Origin: Rhyacophila brunnea
Lineage: Eukaryota; Arthropoda; Insecta; Trichoptera; Rhyacophilidae
Reading direction: 5' to 3'
Assembly: GCA_022495005.1 (NCBI GenBank)
Contig: JAGYXB010001325.1
Span: 62,001-126,000 of the forward strand
Length of the DNA: 64,000 bases
In this document: one piece after another, positions 11,974 through 23,725 of the stretch
Numbering within the stretch: the first letter of the stretch is position 1
How the letters are laid out: every line of letters begins with the position of its first letter
Program-made: the position numbers and the translations under genes
The notes under the pieces: generated by a model
Seen by the model: the letters and a program-made list of their open reading frames with translations, nothing else
Told to the model about the DNA's origin: nothing
Database searches by the model: none

Positions 11974-13072
11974 TTATGTCAGCGGTCACATTACAATTAC
12001 ATTTAAAAAAAATATATACATACAACTTATCAATATCAAATCTTATGTTTTGTATGCCAAAAAGGTTATTCTTTACAATGTAGAAAAAAAATATATAAAC
12101 CATAAAACATTCTAGGTGGGAGAAAGCTTTGAAAAAAAATTTAAGCTCTTAATGCGATTATCTCAGAACTTGTTTTAATGACTTAATGCTTTCTGTCAGT
12201 ATACTCTCGATATTGGCAATTAAATTTAAGGTCCCACTTGGAGTACCTCTGGTTAAGTTTATTTCATTTCTCACATCTAACGGTAAAATTAATTTTATTT
12301 AAAATAAACTTCGTTAATATTGGCAATTAAATTTAGGGTTCCACTTGGAGTACCTCTGGTTTAGTATATTTACTTATTTATAACTTATTATTTAATTAAT
12401 AATTTATTAATTATTTTTATTATTTAATTAAAAATTAATTAATTAAAAAAAAATTCACCCCACTCTTGCACCTGTCAGATGGACATTCCGAAAAAAAATT
12501 AACCTTCTCGGAATCAGCTCGTTGAGGTATCAAAAGATAGGTGATCTTAATCCAAAAGGGATTGCGTTTACAGATACCAAGAAAATTACGAGCCCGCGGA
12601 ATTATGATCGATTTAAAAATCGTTTCCAGCTGTTTTTTTTTTGTACACCGACTTATACGGTACATTCTTAGTCTCAATCTTACATATTATTAAATCGCAT
12701 ACTGGCAAGTTACAATTTTACTATTCCTAATACGTAATATCTAATTATTTCCTTCCGCTCATCCCTTACACACCAGCAAAATCCCGCTAAATAAACAAGT
12801 GATACGATCATAGGTTTTTTCTGCTCCGCTAATTGACTTAGGAGGTCAAGAGCCGCTTTTTAGGCCTACAAAACCTTATTTCCGACTTACCATTTAAGAC
12901 GGGAAGTCCATGGGTATGTCAGTAGCTACCTATGATACAAAATACTTTTGCACCAAAGAGATTAGACTGCACTGTCTTTGTTTCACAATCACAAAAAATA
13001 AGCAAAAATGACTATTTTGCATGACATACTTATAACATCCACCTACGTACCTAGATTGTATTTTATTTATTA
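11974..13072. repeat. AT-rich DNA with a 46-bp direct repeat pair
   Basis: The block TATTGGCAATTAAATTTA plus CACTTGGAGTACCTCTGGTT occurs at 12211-12257 and 12317-12362 with a few differences. Otherwise the stretch is AT-rich and no gene is recognised. Confidence 0.6.
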
Positions 13073-14405
13073 CTAGCTGAAGTACCCGGCTTCGCACAGG
13101 GTCACTTCGTGGTTATATTTATCTTAAATATTTGAAAAATAATAAGAGGTAATTATTTTTTTAATATTAAAATATCTGTGTAATACAATATGGCAATATG
13201 AAAATAATTCTCATAGGAGTAAAGGTCAAACATAAGAACACTAAATTAAAATCGAATCCAAAATATATAAACGTTATTAATGTTATTAATATAAAAAAAT
13301 CAAAATTGGATGGAACAAACAAACAACAAACTTTGTATGTTATATAATAATAATTTAGAAACCTTCGTAGGTGTGCACACACAACTGACAAAAGTTTCAT
13401 CGCAATCGGATGAATGGTATAGGAACGCATACGAATAGTAGAAGAAGATGATTTTCTAAATTATAAATCTTTGTGGGCATGCGCATGACAACTCACCAAA
13501 GTTTCATTGCAATCGGATTAATGGTATAGGAACGCATACGAATAGAAGAAGAAGAATATGGTTGTACTAATTCAAAAACCTTCGCGGGCGTGCGCACAAC
13601 AACTGGTCAAAATTGCATCACAATCGGATGAATGGCATAAGAATGCATACAAATAGAAGAATAAAAAGATGATTGTACTAATTCAGAAACCTTTGCGGGC
13701 AAGGGCACAACACTTGATCAAAATCTCATTGCAATCGGATGAATGGTATAGGAACGCATACGAATAGAAGTAGAAGATGATTTTCTAATTCAGAAATCTT
13801 CGTGGGCATGCGCACGACAACTCACCAAAGTTTCATTGCAATCGGATGAATGGTGTAGGTAGGCATTCGAATAGAAGAAGAAGATGATGGTTATACTAAT
13901 TCAGAAACCTTCGCAGGCGTGCGCACGACAACTCACCGAAGTTTCATTGCAATCGGATGAATGGTATAGGAACGCATACGAATAGACGAATATAGAATAG
14001 AAGAAGAAGAAGATGGTTGTACTAATTCAAAAACCGTTGCGGGTGTTACCACAACAACTGACGAAGGTTTCATTGCAATCGGATGAATGGTATAGGGACC
14101 ATACGAATAAAATAAGATAGAATGAAGAAGAAGAAGATGATGATTTTTCTAATTCAGAAGCCTTCATGGGTATGCATACAACCACTTACCAAAATTTCAT
14201 TGCAATCGGATGAATGGTATAGGAACGCATACGGGACAGACACACAGACAGACAGACATTCATTTTTATATATTAGTATAGCCTATACTCTTTCTGCAAG
14301 TGCAAGCAATAAATTTACAAAGTTTTATCGCAATCGGATGAACGGTATGGCTGCGCATTAAATACGAACAAACAAACACACAAATATTAATTTTTATATA
14401 TTAGA
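13073..14405 (-). mobile_element. Non-autonomous Helitron, minus strand
   Basis: Read on the minus strand, the element begins TCTAATATATAAAAATTAAT, a typical insect Helitron 5' terminus, and ends GAAGCCGGGTACTTCAGCTAG followed by T, the CTAG 3' end. It is inserted between A and T as Helitrons are. The interior is a tandem array rather than a Rep/helicase gene. A second 5'-like motif near 14265-14283 (TTTTTATATATTAG on the plus strand) suggests a nested or duplicated terminus. Confidence 0.75.
13380..14350. repeat. Minisatellite of nine about 110-128 bp units in the Helitron
   Basis: The core CAATCGGATGAATGGTATAG recurs near 13407, 13514, 13625, 13736, 13843, 13954, 14079, 14207 and 14335. 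Spacings are about 107, 111, 111, 107, 111, 125, 128 and 128 bp. Units also share CTAATTCAGAAACCTTCG and GAATAGAAGAAGAAGATGA. No spacer-repeat alternation is present, so it is not CRISPR-like. Confidence 0.9.
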
Positions 14406-15654
14406 TAAGTACAACAGTCAGCCTGCAGGATATTATGTAGGTACTTCATATTTTAAATGTTTCGAATGTTCATCGACAATTTAACAATAAATTTTGTTAG
14501 GTTAATAAAATTATCGCTTATGTTGAAAATTCGCTTTTATGAAATTACGGGATTGAAATAAGAAATTTCGGGTCCACGATGAAAAATGTTATTATCCTAG
14601 CCTTAGATTATAGAAAAATATACATGGAGCTATTGCATGTGTTTCATAATATGCTATAATATAATATAATAATATAAATATTATTAGTCAGGGTACAAGC
14701 CCTCCGCAATAACCGCTTTTAGTGAGTCATGTTTTAGCAAGTGCATAGCCAACACGCCATAAAAACGGCAGTCAGTCGATAAACTGACATTGCGCCGACA
14801 ACATCTACACAAAAATCGGAAAATATGCCGTCTTGTTCTATAAAACGATGTCAAAATACATCTAGGAACCAAAAAAGGGAACATGGGATTACTTTCCACT
14901 TATAAGTACTTCATAAACAGTGATTAATCTATATTAATCTGTTATCTGAAATCATTTCCTTGTTTAGGTAACATTTCGTTGCGTACACGCCAGAATTCTG
15001 CAAGTGTGGGTAAAAATGTTGCCAGATTTGTGATTTTTGATTTCATCTGTTTTAAAATAATATTGCACATTTTACGATATTATACACATATTTTAATATT
15101 TCGTATTCAAGCTCATCTGTTGTATGAATAAATCAGCTACGGCTGCTGGTGTATAAAATATAGCGGTAGTTTTTAAATATCATTTATCACTTATTTATCG
15201 GATTCGTATCACCGTAAGTAAGTACCACACTATATTTCAAAACGTCAGAGTTTGTTGAAAAACTTGTATACAAAACGACAATTTTTAAAAAAAAAACTAA
15301 TCCAAAACCAAGGGCTATAATTTCTTATTCCTTGAACGTCTATATGAATTTTCGTTTTATATTAAAATTCATGTTTAATTTTCAGAATTATTTTCCTAGC
15401 AAATTCCAGTACATATTTTATTCGCATTTAAACTAAATATGTCTCATTTTTAGTTTTAGCTACTCATAACGTGTTCTCCAGCATTTATCGAACGGGACAC
15501 TTGCCTCTTTAAAACGCGCCATCTCCGATGTACCTACTATATGATTGTAAATTTACGTAAATGTGAATTATTAATTTTGTTTTATGTGTCTGATTTGACT
15601 AGGTTATTTTTTTAGATTTACTAGATTTGTGTAAACGTCTTTGTTCTTTCCGAA
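14406..15654. other. AT-rich DNA, no gene recognised
   Basis: A 71-codon minus-strand frame at 14684-14899 has no recognisable motif. Nothing else is supported. Confidence 0.5.
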
Positions 15655-15960
15655 TAGTATGTGGCGCATGGAGATAACCAAAAGACTCCAGACCATTGGA
15701 CTTCCTAGCTCTTAACCGGTCACGGAGGCTTCGTCAACGAGCTCTGTCAGCTTGGCTTAATAAAATTCGATACATGCTTATGTGGCAAATAGCAGGGTGC
15801 CAATCACATCCTCTGGTAGTGTTCCCATTCATCGGTTGAAAGGGAATGCTCCCAGCACAATTTTGAAGGACGCTTCTCGTTCGTTACGCCATGGTATATG
15901 CCTGAAAGGGTGTTGAGACGTGGCGGGTGGTGGAGGGGAAAGCATGTATCCATAGATTTG
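15655..15960 (+). pseudogene. R1-like LINE C-terminal tail relic
   Basis: The stretch starts ATGGAGATAACCAAA, as in the C-terminal part of the LINE at 32-36 kb (MEITK). Across frames it gives LLTGHGGFVNELCQLG and CLCGK followed by GANHILW, matching the LTGHG..C-CG..NHILW signature of that clade. Several stops and frameshifts are present. It is an old 3' fragment. Confidence 0.7.
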
Positions 15961-16090
15961 TAATTCTTTTTTTTCTAATAAAATCATTACCTAATGTTTC
16001 GATATTTAAAATTCAGAATAAACCGATTTTTATCATAATGGATCTATTTTTAAAATCTTCATAAATTGTGGTATTTTTTTGTTTACTTAT

Positions 16091-16431
16091 GCGCTAATTT
16101 CATTGAGCTACTTTACGAGCTGCTTGTTGCCGAATTTACAATCTGCCTGTAAAGTCGCTTAGTGTCATCATCGAACAAGCAGATTGTAAACAATCTACCG
16201 AGAAAAGTTGAAAAGCCGGTCAACTTTACACGCTACACGCCGGCGTGTGGGCCTACTGCGTCTGCGCAGTAGCAACCTCCCGGTGAAAAAATGAACTACG
16301 TTCTGTCAAAATAGTTGCTGGCTTGTGGCTTCTCAGTGAATGGAAAGTTTTGTCACAATCGCAGTAGCTGAACCGCCCGCTTTTAAATTTGCCAACAAAC
16401 AGCTCGTAAAGTAGCTCAATGTAATTGACGC
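16091..16431. mobile_element. MITE with about 40-bp terminal inverted repeats
   Basis: The left end GCGCTAATTTCATTGAGCTA and the right end TAGCTCAATGTAATTGACGC are inverted repeats that extend inward through TTTACGAGCTG and TTGTTGGC-like bases. The length is about 340 bp with no coding frame. The target duplication is unclear. Confidence 0.8.
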
Positions 16432-16465
16432 TTTATATTTTTCTTTACTTATACTTCTAAGTAGG

Positions 16466-17745
16466 TAGGTAGGGGAGAGTGGGTCACAGTGAATCACGGG
16501 GTACAGTGGATTATTCACTATAACTCAATTTGTATAACGCTTACGCAAACAAACGAACGAGTGGTTGCCGCTCGCCCATACCCCTCTCCATCGCACTAGT
16601 CGCTGACGCGGTATCAATGCGGGAAGATGTGCTGTCACACTCCGGTCAGTAGGTAAGTAACGAAACTATTTTTTCACGTGGTTTTAAAATTTGTTTCGTC
16701 TCTAAGTGAATAAGAAATGTAAATGTTTATATTTTGTTTTACGATTGTTATTTCTTTAATCCGTTGTAAACTATGTTGTTTTGTCTTTGAGTTAAATAGT
16801 TTTTTTTTTGTTATATATTTTTTACCATAACGGCCAATGGGTCAGAGTGAATCATTTCGTTTTGGGTCACAGTGGATTGCTGATCCAGTGTAACCCATGA
16901 AGCTAATCTGTTCTTTTTTAAAAATGCCTCGCAATCGAGTAAGGAAAACTACTGTCCGACAAGAAGACCTAGGCAATAACCGGAAGTCGCTAGTGCGTTT
17001 AAAAGTGGGAGGAGCTTGTTAGTTCACAGTTTTAACACGTGGACAACTTGTGGCTAACTGGAAGGCGCTTCAATCGGAGTGCGGTTAAAATGGGAGGAGC
17101 TTGTTAGTTGACAGTTTTAACACGTAGCCAAGAAGATCCTGTTGGACAGTAGTATCGGACTTCACACTGAATAACAGATGAAAAACCAAGCCAAATGTGC
17201 CCGATATTGCCACGGTTGCACTGCACGACATTAAGATGATTTTATCAAAGCCTAAGTTTTCTGGCAACACAAAGAGAAAACAATCTATGTATCAAACTAT
17301 CAATTTGACAATAATTTTTCCAACACAAATTTACGTTAATTTCATTTTTGATCGCAAATTAAACACTCACATTACTTTTTAAATTATAAAACTGTTTTGA
17401 ATATGTAATAAAAGACTATGTATCTAAGAGTACAAATAAATGAGTAATAATATGGAAATTGTTGTCTTTTACTGTATTTTTTTTATAGATCCAGTGTGTC
17501 CCAGTCGATTCATGTCACCCATGTATTGATCCAAAGTGACCCATTCCCGGGTCACAGTGGATCATTCCCAATTTTTTTTTAAAGTGGTTATAACTTGTAA
17601 GTTTAGGTAATACTCGCCAATAAAAGCCCTTTTCTTTGAAGATTAGATACTCATATTATGATTTAATTTCAGAGATTAATTATTTGGCCATAAAATTTGG
17701 AATTGCAAGACTTGATCCACTGTGACCCATTCTCCCCTACCTGCT
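16466..17745. mobile_element. TIR element with internal GGGTCACAGTGGATCA repeats
   Basis: The ends GTAGGGGAGAGTGGGTCACA and the complementary TGTGACCCATTCTCCCCTAC are inverted repeats. The motif GGGTCACAGTGGATCA or a close variant recurs internally in both orientations near 16495, 16850-16900 and 17490-17570. A short plus-strand frame at 16925 begins MPRNRVRKTTVRQEDLG, recalling the MPR.Y.RKT start of Tigger-type transposases, but it ends quickly. A direct repeat (TGGGAGGAGCTTGTTAGTT with CAGTTTTAACACGT) occurs at about 17007 and 17091. The element is non-autonomous. Confidence 0.7.
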
Positions 17746-18174
17746 ACATAAGTTATATGGCAAATATGTTTGAATCGTTAATTGAATGTATTATTTGATT
17801 AATAATTAATAAAATTTTATGAAAACATGTTTTTTTTATTTCTCCGAACACTATAGGAATGTAATAAATATTAATCGTATTTTTGAGATTGTGTGTTACC
17901 TAAATATATTTCGTATTACCAAAATTCACTCTGCTAATATTTATTAATATAATATAAAAATAAATCGCCTGTAAAATCATTCGAAATCTGGCAACACTAC
18001 GCCAAGCAAATGTTCACGCACACTGTCACGTATTTCCGAAAACCCCTTGAAAGGGGCGTGAAGGACGCGTGGTGGGGTCGACCCAAGCGCGAGAAAAATT
18101 TCGTCATCTGTTCAGGAACAAACACTCACTACATATCGCTCTATCTATATTTTTCTATAATCTAAGTCAGGGTA
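17746..18174. other. No gene recognised
   Basis: AT-rich, then a GC-richer 150 bp near 18.0-18.1 kb containing CTGGCAACACTACG, which could be a solo hAT end. No coding region is supported. Confidence 0.4.
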
Positions 18175-18800
18175 TAATGGCTCAAATAGAATCTATGACG
18201 ATCGGTCATACCTATTATATATGCCGAAAAACCCATGTCTTATTTTGGCGTCCTGTGTCACAGAGTGTAAATACGATGTCATAGACTGTCACATATATGT
18301 CAAACGATCTATGACAGCCTTCAATGTCATAGTTTTTCGGCTCAGTATAAACACCTCGATAATTTTGTGTGACACTCGTTCCTTGTCTGTGACGTCTATG
18401 TCAAATGTGTTGTCTATAGATGTTATAAATATAGTGTTGTCATATATTATTGTTTATGGGTCATAGATCGCGCAGGAAGTATTTTTTGTCTTTTATTACG
18501 AACGTCATCTTGACAGTAGACACAGGTACATGGTAATAATTAGGTACTTATTGTTATTTATATAAACAGTACCTAATGAAATGGATAAAACTGAAAAGAG
18601 TTCGCAAAATCGTGGTAGAATCGACGGATGAAGCTGTTATTAATTTAATTAGAATCTTAGAAACTAGTCCATTATTTTGGGATTGCGCACAATCCGACTA
18701 TGAAAACAGAGTTAAAATAAATGCTGCTTGGGTCGAAATAGTTCAGGGTTTGGAACGCAATGTTATTGCCAATCGCTCACCAGCCGTTATTTTTCACATA
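18175..18800 (+). pseudogene. PIF/Harbinger left-half copy with MADF remnant
   Basis: The left end GGCTCAAATAGAATCTATGA and the following sequence match the left TIR region of the complete-ended copy at 19947. A frame from 18576 gives VINLIRILETSPLFWD, DYENRVK and AAWVEIVQGL, the MADF DNA-binding pattern (..L...V...P.LWD....DY.NR..). It decays after about 60 residues and the right half of the element is absent. Confidence 0.75.
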
Positions 18801-18971
18801 CGGGTTTTTTATAAGAGGCTCTTGGGCTCAACCTTTAATAATCACCCATCGAAATCTTCACACAAGCATAGGTAGTGTTATTTCCCGGGACCCGTGGCTA
18901 GCTCGGGATGTTGGTGGGACCCGGGATTCACAATAATTAAAAACTAAATTGTTATTTTTCTCGAATTTTAT

Positions 18972-19930
18972 TTGTGTCACGCTACGAGTCGCGAGAGTCA
19001 GATGTCAACCCTTTGTGCTCGTCCGTGGTGGTTTGGCGGGCGCGGGGCGGCGGCGGGACGGGCAACTCAAACGTATGAACACCAGTGTTGCCAACCGTAC
19101 TATAATTATAGTATTTGTACTATAATTTTGGTCCGCGTACTATGTACGATATAAAATAGGTATAGTACGCCCAAAATACTATAATTTTGAAAATCGTACT
19201 ATAATTTTATATAAAAGTACTATAATTCTGCATTTGCCATTTCGCAATCGAGTGGTCTTCGAAAATTTGGAAATCTGCGGCCCGCGCCGAAATATTTTTC
19301 CTAAAAAAAACAAGCCGACTATGAAAAATTGGGGGAACCTGCGGCCCGCGACGAAATATTTTAAAAACAAGCCGACCATGAAAAATTGGAAACCTGCGGC
19401 CCGCGACGAAATATTTTAAAAACAAGCCGACCATGAAAAATTGGAAACCTGCGGCCCGCGACGAAATATTTTTCCTAAAAAAAACAAGCCGACTATGAAA
19501 AATAGGGAACATGCGGCCCGCGGCGAAATATTTCTCCTAATAAAAACGAGCCGACTATGAAAAATTAGGAAAATTTTCATTTTCAACAGATGACAACGCG
19601 TACTATATTTTATCCCCAAATACTATAATTTTGGAGGCTCTGTACTATAATTCCACTTTCAAAATATGGCAACACTGATGAACACGTCTCGACATGTCCG
19701 TAGACAATGCGCGGGGACGGGTGTTCGCGCGTGTTGTTTTGGCGCGTCTAGCTCGACGAAGGCAAGATTGTACATGCGGCGGGCTCTTCCCATACTGCGC
19801 GCATAGAGGTGTCCGCACTGAATGGACGGGCGCCGACACGGTAAACGAGCGAGTAGCTTACCGCGCGCGTCTGGTGTATTTGTGGTATTATTTTCACAAA
19901 GCATAGATAGTGCGAAGTGATGTAAAGTAG
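18972..19930 (+). repeat. CpG-rich segment G, copy 1, split by a hAT
   Basis: The sequence GTGGTGGTTTGGCGGGCGCG ... GACATGTCCGTAGACAATGC ... GGACGGGCGCC is strikingly GC- and CpG-rich in an AT-rich window. The same segment appears at 28385-28630 and inverted at 31041-31274. Here it is interrupted by the hAT at 19083-19677. It continues into AGCTTACCGCGCGCGTCTGG and CATAGATAGTGCGAAGTGAT, which also flank the inverted copy. Confidence 0.85.
19083..19677. mobile_element. hAT element with four VNTR modules and ATGAACAC duplication
   Basis: The ends are CAGTGTTGCCAACCG and AATATGGCAACACTG, with ATGAACAC on both sides (19075-19082, 19678-19685). The uninterrupted target occurs at 28431-28460 and again, inverted, near 31.2 kb. 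The interior holds about four tandem modules of 60 bp containing AAATATTTTTCCTAA, ACAAGCCGACTATG, AAAAATTGGG and CCTGCGGCCCGCGACG. It has no transposase. Confidence 0.95.
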
Positions 19931-20285
19931 GTATACGTTTTATAATGGTTCAAATACACTATATGACGATCGGTCACATATATGTCGAAAAACCCGTTTC
20001 TTATGTTGGCGTCCTGTGTCATAGAGTGTAAATACGATGTCATAGACTGTCACATATATGTCAAACGATCTATGACGGCCTTCTATGTCATAGATTTTCG
20101 GCTCAGTGTAAACACCTCGGTAATTTTGTGTGACACTAGTTTATGTCTGTGACATCTATGCCGAACATGTTGTCATATATTATTGTTTATGGGTCATAGA
20201 TCGCGCGGGAAGTGTTTTTCTGTCTTTGATTTCAAACGCCATCATAACAATCTTGACTACTAAACGAAACAATACCTAGTAAAAA

Positions 20286-20573
20286 ATGGACAGAAGAAGT
20301 CGCAAAATCGTGTTGGAGTGGACGGATGAAATAATCATTAATTTAATCGGATTGGTAGAAGGTAATCCACTATTGTGGGACTGTACACTGACTGATTATA
20401 AAAACAGGGTCCAAATCGTACAAGATTTGGGCCTTGAAAGCAGTTCTCAGTACTCGGTGGATGATGCCACGCGTAAATGGCAGAGTTTGCGGTGCCAATA
20501 CAAAGACTATAAAAATAAGAAAAAGGCGACAAAGAGTGGCCAAGGGACCAGCGACAGGTACCACGTGAGATGA
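20286..20573 (+). pseudogene. MADF-domain accessory protein, first-exon fragment
   Basis: The frame starts MDRRSRKIVLEWTDEIIINL and continues with LVEGNPLLWDCTLTDYKNR, the MADF pattern. It then has VDDATRKWQSLRCQYKDY and KKATKSGQGTSD, the second half of the domain. A 30-residue portion between DYKNR and VQ is shortened relative to a full MADF. It ends at a stop at 20571. In PIF/Harbinger elements this protein works with the DDE transposase in DNA binding and nuclear import; that role is family knowledge. Confidence 0.75.
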
Positions 20574-20979
20574 AAGTTTTTCGGCCTCCTGAAGTTCCTT
20601 GGCTGTGACTCGATAGCTGTCGTCACTACTTCAAATTTAGCAAGTATCGAAACGATTTTTATTAGACATTCCACATCGAGTTAAGTGTTTCTCTAGCGGC
20701 TAGCTATTCCAATTCAGATAACGAGCTCTTTTTGCAAAGTATTTATAGTATATTATTATTCTATGAAATGTATAAAGGTACCTAGGTACCTATCCACAAA
20801 AGTGTAGACAGCCTTGAGGTACGTTCCTTCCTGAAACTTGGTATTATATTAGGCAGATGCTCTGTGAAATTAAACACAATATTATCCTATGACCATTCAG
20901 TCTCAGTTCTCTTTTCAATTGATGACTTGTTTAGGCTATTAAGCTAGGTAAAGATACTCTACTCCATATCGTTGTGATC

Positions 20980-21240
20980 TCAATTCTTGATTCCTGATGT
21001 TTTTTTCGTGTGTATCTTTAACAACAATGCATCGAAATCTTCCAGCGACAAGCGCACAAATTTTTTATACATTGCCGTATCCTCAGCTCTTAGCTCTCTT
21101 ATTAAATTACTGTAGCATCCGAGAGTTTCCCGTCTTGCAATCCACTCACGAACCCAAACTCGTCTGCGTCTTGGTTTTTTATTGTCTACCAACAATAAAT
21201 ATGCCACGATTGCCGCGGCAGTAGCTCCATCCGCCGGCAT
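20980..21240 (-). pseudogene. PIF/Harbinger transposase N-terminal fragment
   Basis: The minus-strand frame contains RRRRVWVREWIARRETLGCY, SNLIRELRAEDTAMYKKFV and LSLEDFDALLLKI. This is the conserved N-terminal region of PIF transposases (W.R.W..RR...G....L..EL...D...F..F.R...E.FD.LL). The catalytic domain is deleted. It faces the MADF fragment on the other strand, the normal two-gene layout. Confidence 0.8.
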
Positions 21241-21620
21241 TATAATATGATATGGACAGGAACCAAATAGATAAATAAATTTAAAATCTCACTAACAAGC
21301 CTAAGTAGGTACTGATTTATTTCGTTTTAAAATTATTATCTGTTTGACGTTTATGAAGGCGTACCAACCATAAAGTTTGTCAAGCGTCATGTTGGTAGTA
21401 TTTATCAGTGGCAAATATGTGACACAATAGATTTTACGGCATCGTGTGTAAACGGATTGGCACATACGGGTGTCATAGAATCTATGCCCACGCCTCTGTC
21501 ATAGATTTTTTTGACATATATTGGCTCATGTGTAAACGGAATGGCATAGATATGATCATAGACACTAAAACGCTCTTGTCACATATGTGCCCAATCGTCA
21601 TATAGTCTATTTGAACCAAC

Positions 21621-22690
21621 GTTGCACTTTTTACTACACTGATACGCCTCTTTTCCTTATTACGTCGCATAAAATTATATCAAATGATATTCACTTGTAT
21701 TAATATAATATGTAGTTCTAAATAAATATATATTATGTAAAAATAATATCTTTAAATTTCAATAATTCTTAACGCACATATAATATTGTATACTTATCTT
21801 ACTTACATTTATAAAGGTAGGTACATAAAACCTGTTTTTTTTTGTCTATAATTATTCAATATTCTTTTTCATTTATCTTTTTATCTAATTTCTCTGTATT
21901 TAAATTATAATATGATTAACTATAACTATTATAATTTATTTGGAAACTTTGCTTGTTCAATATCTTTTTAGTCTATGTAACTGTTTTTTTTCCTTAATAA
22001 AAAAATATAAACATAATAAAAATAAAATATATTAAGTAGGTACATCATTTCCATCCTAGAGCTGGGGTGCAAAGTTATGAAGCGTACATTCTACACCTAC
22101 ATTCACACCATATGAACCGAAAAGTCTTTTTAAACTTTAACTTACATATTATCCAATATATAATCAAATTATAAAATCGACCAAGGGTACTTGATGGAAT
22201 TTGAATTTAAATTCATAAATATAAATTTACCAAATAAACAGGAATTAACTGTATCAGATGACAGTGTGTATTCACCATTGGTGGTGTTTGAAGATGCCAA
22301 AAGGCGATACTCGGATCGCAAAAAATGACTCAAAAAGAATAGAAAAAAACTTAGATCAATTAGAATATACTTAATCAAATATTTTCTCATGTTACTCTTT
22401 TTCGAAAAACTTGTCTGGTTGTTCCCGCAGTTTCTTGTATAAGTTATAAAATTCTTCTGTTAAATTAGTGCTTTCCATATTGATTTCATTGGCCCCATAT
22501 TTTGCTGCAAAGTTTTGCCATTTCAAATAGGAGTTTTCCAGTAAAAACTTTTCTGTGTTTATGGTTTCCTATCCCTGATTTGACGCTGAACACGACTGGA
22601 CGCGCGCGGGCTACTACGGACACTCTACCCGTGCCCGTCCCCGCGCCTATTCCGCGTCGAAGAGTCCATAGACTAATATACTATATACTA
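21621..22690 (-). mobile_element. Element U, copy A (intact reference for the 28-36 kb pair)
   Basis: This block is shared with both arms of the inverted pair. It runs from TTGCACTTTTTACTAC through CATTCACACCATATGAACCG, GACCAAGGGTACTTGATGGAA and CCGCAGTTTCTTGTATAAGT to GCGCCTATTCCGCGTCG. On the minus strand near 22400-22560 an open frame reads TEKFLLENSYLKWQNFAAKY, then INMESTNLTEEFYNLYKKLR and EQPDKFFEKE before a stop or a possible GTAACA donor. I do not recognise it firmly; the spacing recalls PIF transposase N-termini. No LINE or hAT interrupts this copy, so it serves as the empty reference. Confidence 0.75.
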
Positions 22691-23439
22691 TAGATAAGCC
22701 ACATCAATGTGTAGAAGTGGTTCAAAATCATTCTCTATATATCTCTCTCTAATTTGGACTGGAGGTCATCGTTTTAAAAAATGGCTCGAATCTTGAACTG
22801 GAGGTCTTTGTTTTAAAAAGTGGCTTGAATCTTGGACTGGGACTTAGGCGGGAATTAAAAACAAAAAAATATTATATGTTTGACATTTTATTTTTTGAAA
22901 TACACAGAACAGCATATACAATAAAAATATAAATACTTAATACTACAACAAAATATCATCAAATTATCGAAAACAGAATGAAATATGACAAATTCAATAA
23001 AATCTTAAATCAAAGTAAGGTTTAACATTTTTCAATTAATCACAAGAAATTTTACTGAAGGCTTATATAATTATATTAAATGAGATAGCATTTAATTGGA
23101 AGAATTCCATTTGCAATGCAATATTGAAACTATGTACACTGATAAATGAGCGGAAAACATTGCAAAAATAAATAAGTACATTTTCATTATAGACGATTAA
23201 CGCCATGTTAATTTAAATATCTACACAAATTAATTCATGTAGTTTTATTTTATAGATTCAAGGTTCAAAATGATAAAATGTCATTTACTCTTAAAGAGTA
23301 TTATATTATGATTCTCGCTAGAGAATCGATTTTTTGAGGAACACATTAGTTTATTTAAAGTACCCCTTAAAATATCAAATTTATCAAAAATCATGAGAAT
23401 TTTTATCCTTATGTATAAGTAGGTAGGTACCTTCTTCTT
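22691..23439. other. AT-rich DNA with a short direct repeat
   Basis: TTGGACTGGAGGTCATCG and TTGAACTGGAGGTCTTTG, each followed by TTTTAAAAAATGGCT-like sequence, occur about 42 bp apart near 22.75-22.84 kb. The rest holds no supported gene. Confidence 0.5.
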
Positions 23440-23725
23440 CTTTCTCGGCACTACATCCCGGGGCGGGATTTGGCCTCCTCTACAATTGTCCTCCACACGC
23501 TCCTTTCCCTGGCTGCTCCTCTCCAGTCTCCAGCCCTCCCCATCTTTCTCCAGTCCTTTTCGATACAGTCAGCCCACCTCTTCTTTGGTCTGCTCCTAGA
23601 CCGTTTCCACTATGGGATCCACTTGGTCATGATTTTTGGCGTCCTGTGCTCAGGAATTCTCTCAACGTGTCCAGCCCACCTTAGTCTTTGGGATCGACAG
23701 AATTTCACCACCGTTTCATGTTTTA
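23440..23725 (-). pseudogene. LINE reverse transcriptase C-terminal relic (RTE/CR1-like)
   Basis: The minus strand reads RLRWAGHVERIPEHRTPKI, then KWIP, an in-frame stop, and WKRSRSRPKKRWADCIEKD and WRGAARERSVWRTIVEEAKS. The RLRW.GHV..., GRP..RW.D and W...A..R..WR..V..A blocks are the C-terminal signature of RTE/CR1-type LINE reverse transcriptases. The piece is 5' truncated. The stop between KWIP and WKR shows it is dead. Confidence 0.8.

Larger units (their letters stand above)
19947..21617. mobile_element. Internally deleted PIF/Harbinger element
   Basis: The TIRs read GGTTCAAATACACTATATG on the left and CATATAGTCTATTTGAACC on the right; similarity continues inward for about 40 bp. Flanks are AAT (left) and AAC (right), consistent with a 3-bp duplication that has mutated. 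The related empty sequence TTTTATAATTTTGCACTTTT is present near 31.38 kb. It keeps the first exon of a MADF gene at one end and the first exon of a transposase on the opposite strand at the other, with the middle deleted. Confidence 0.85.

Noticed and set aside
13380..14350. Regularly spaced repeats that could suggest a CRISPR array
   Set aside because: Units are 107-128 bp and similar along their whole length, with no unique spacers, and the context is a eukaryotic Helitron.
18880..18950. GGCTAGCTCGGGA with CCCGGGATTCACA, resembling tRNA-like boxes, also near 1540
   Set aside because: Two short diverged matches only, without a shared body, so a SINE family is not supported.
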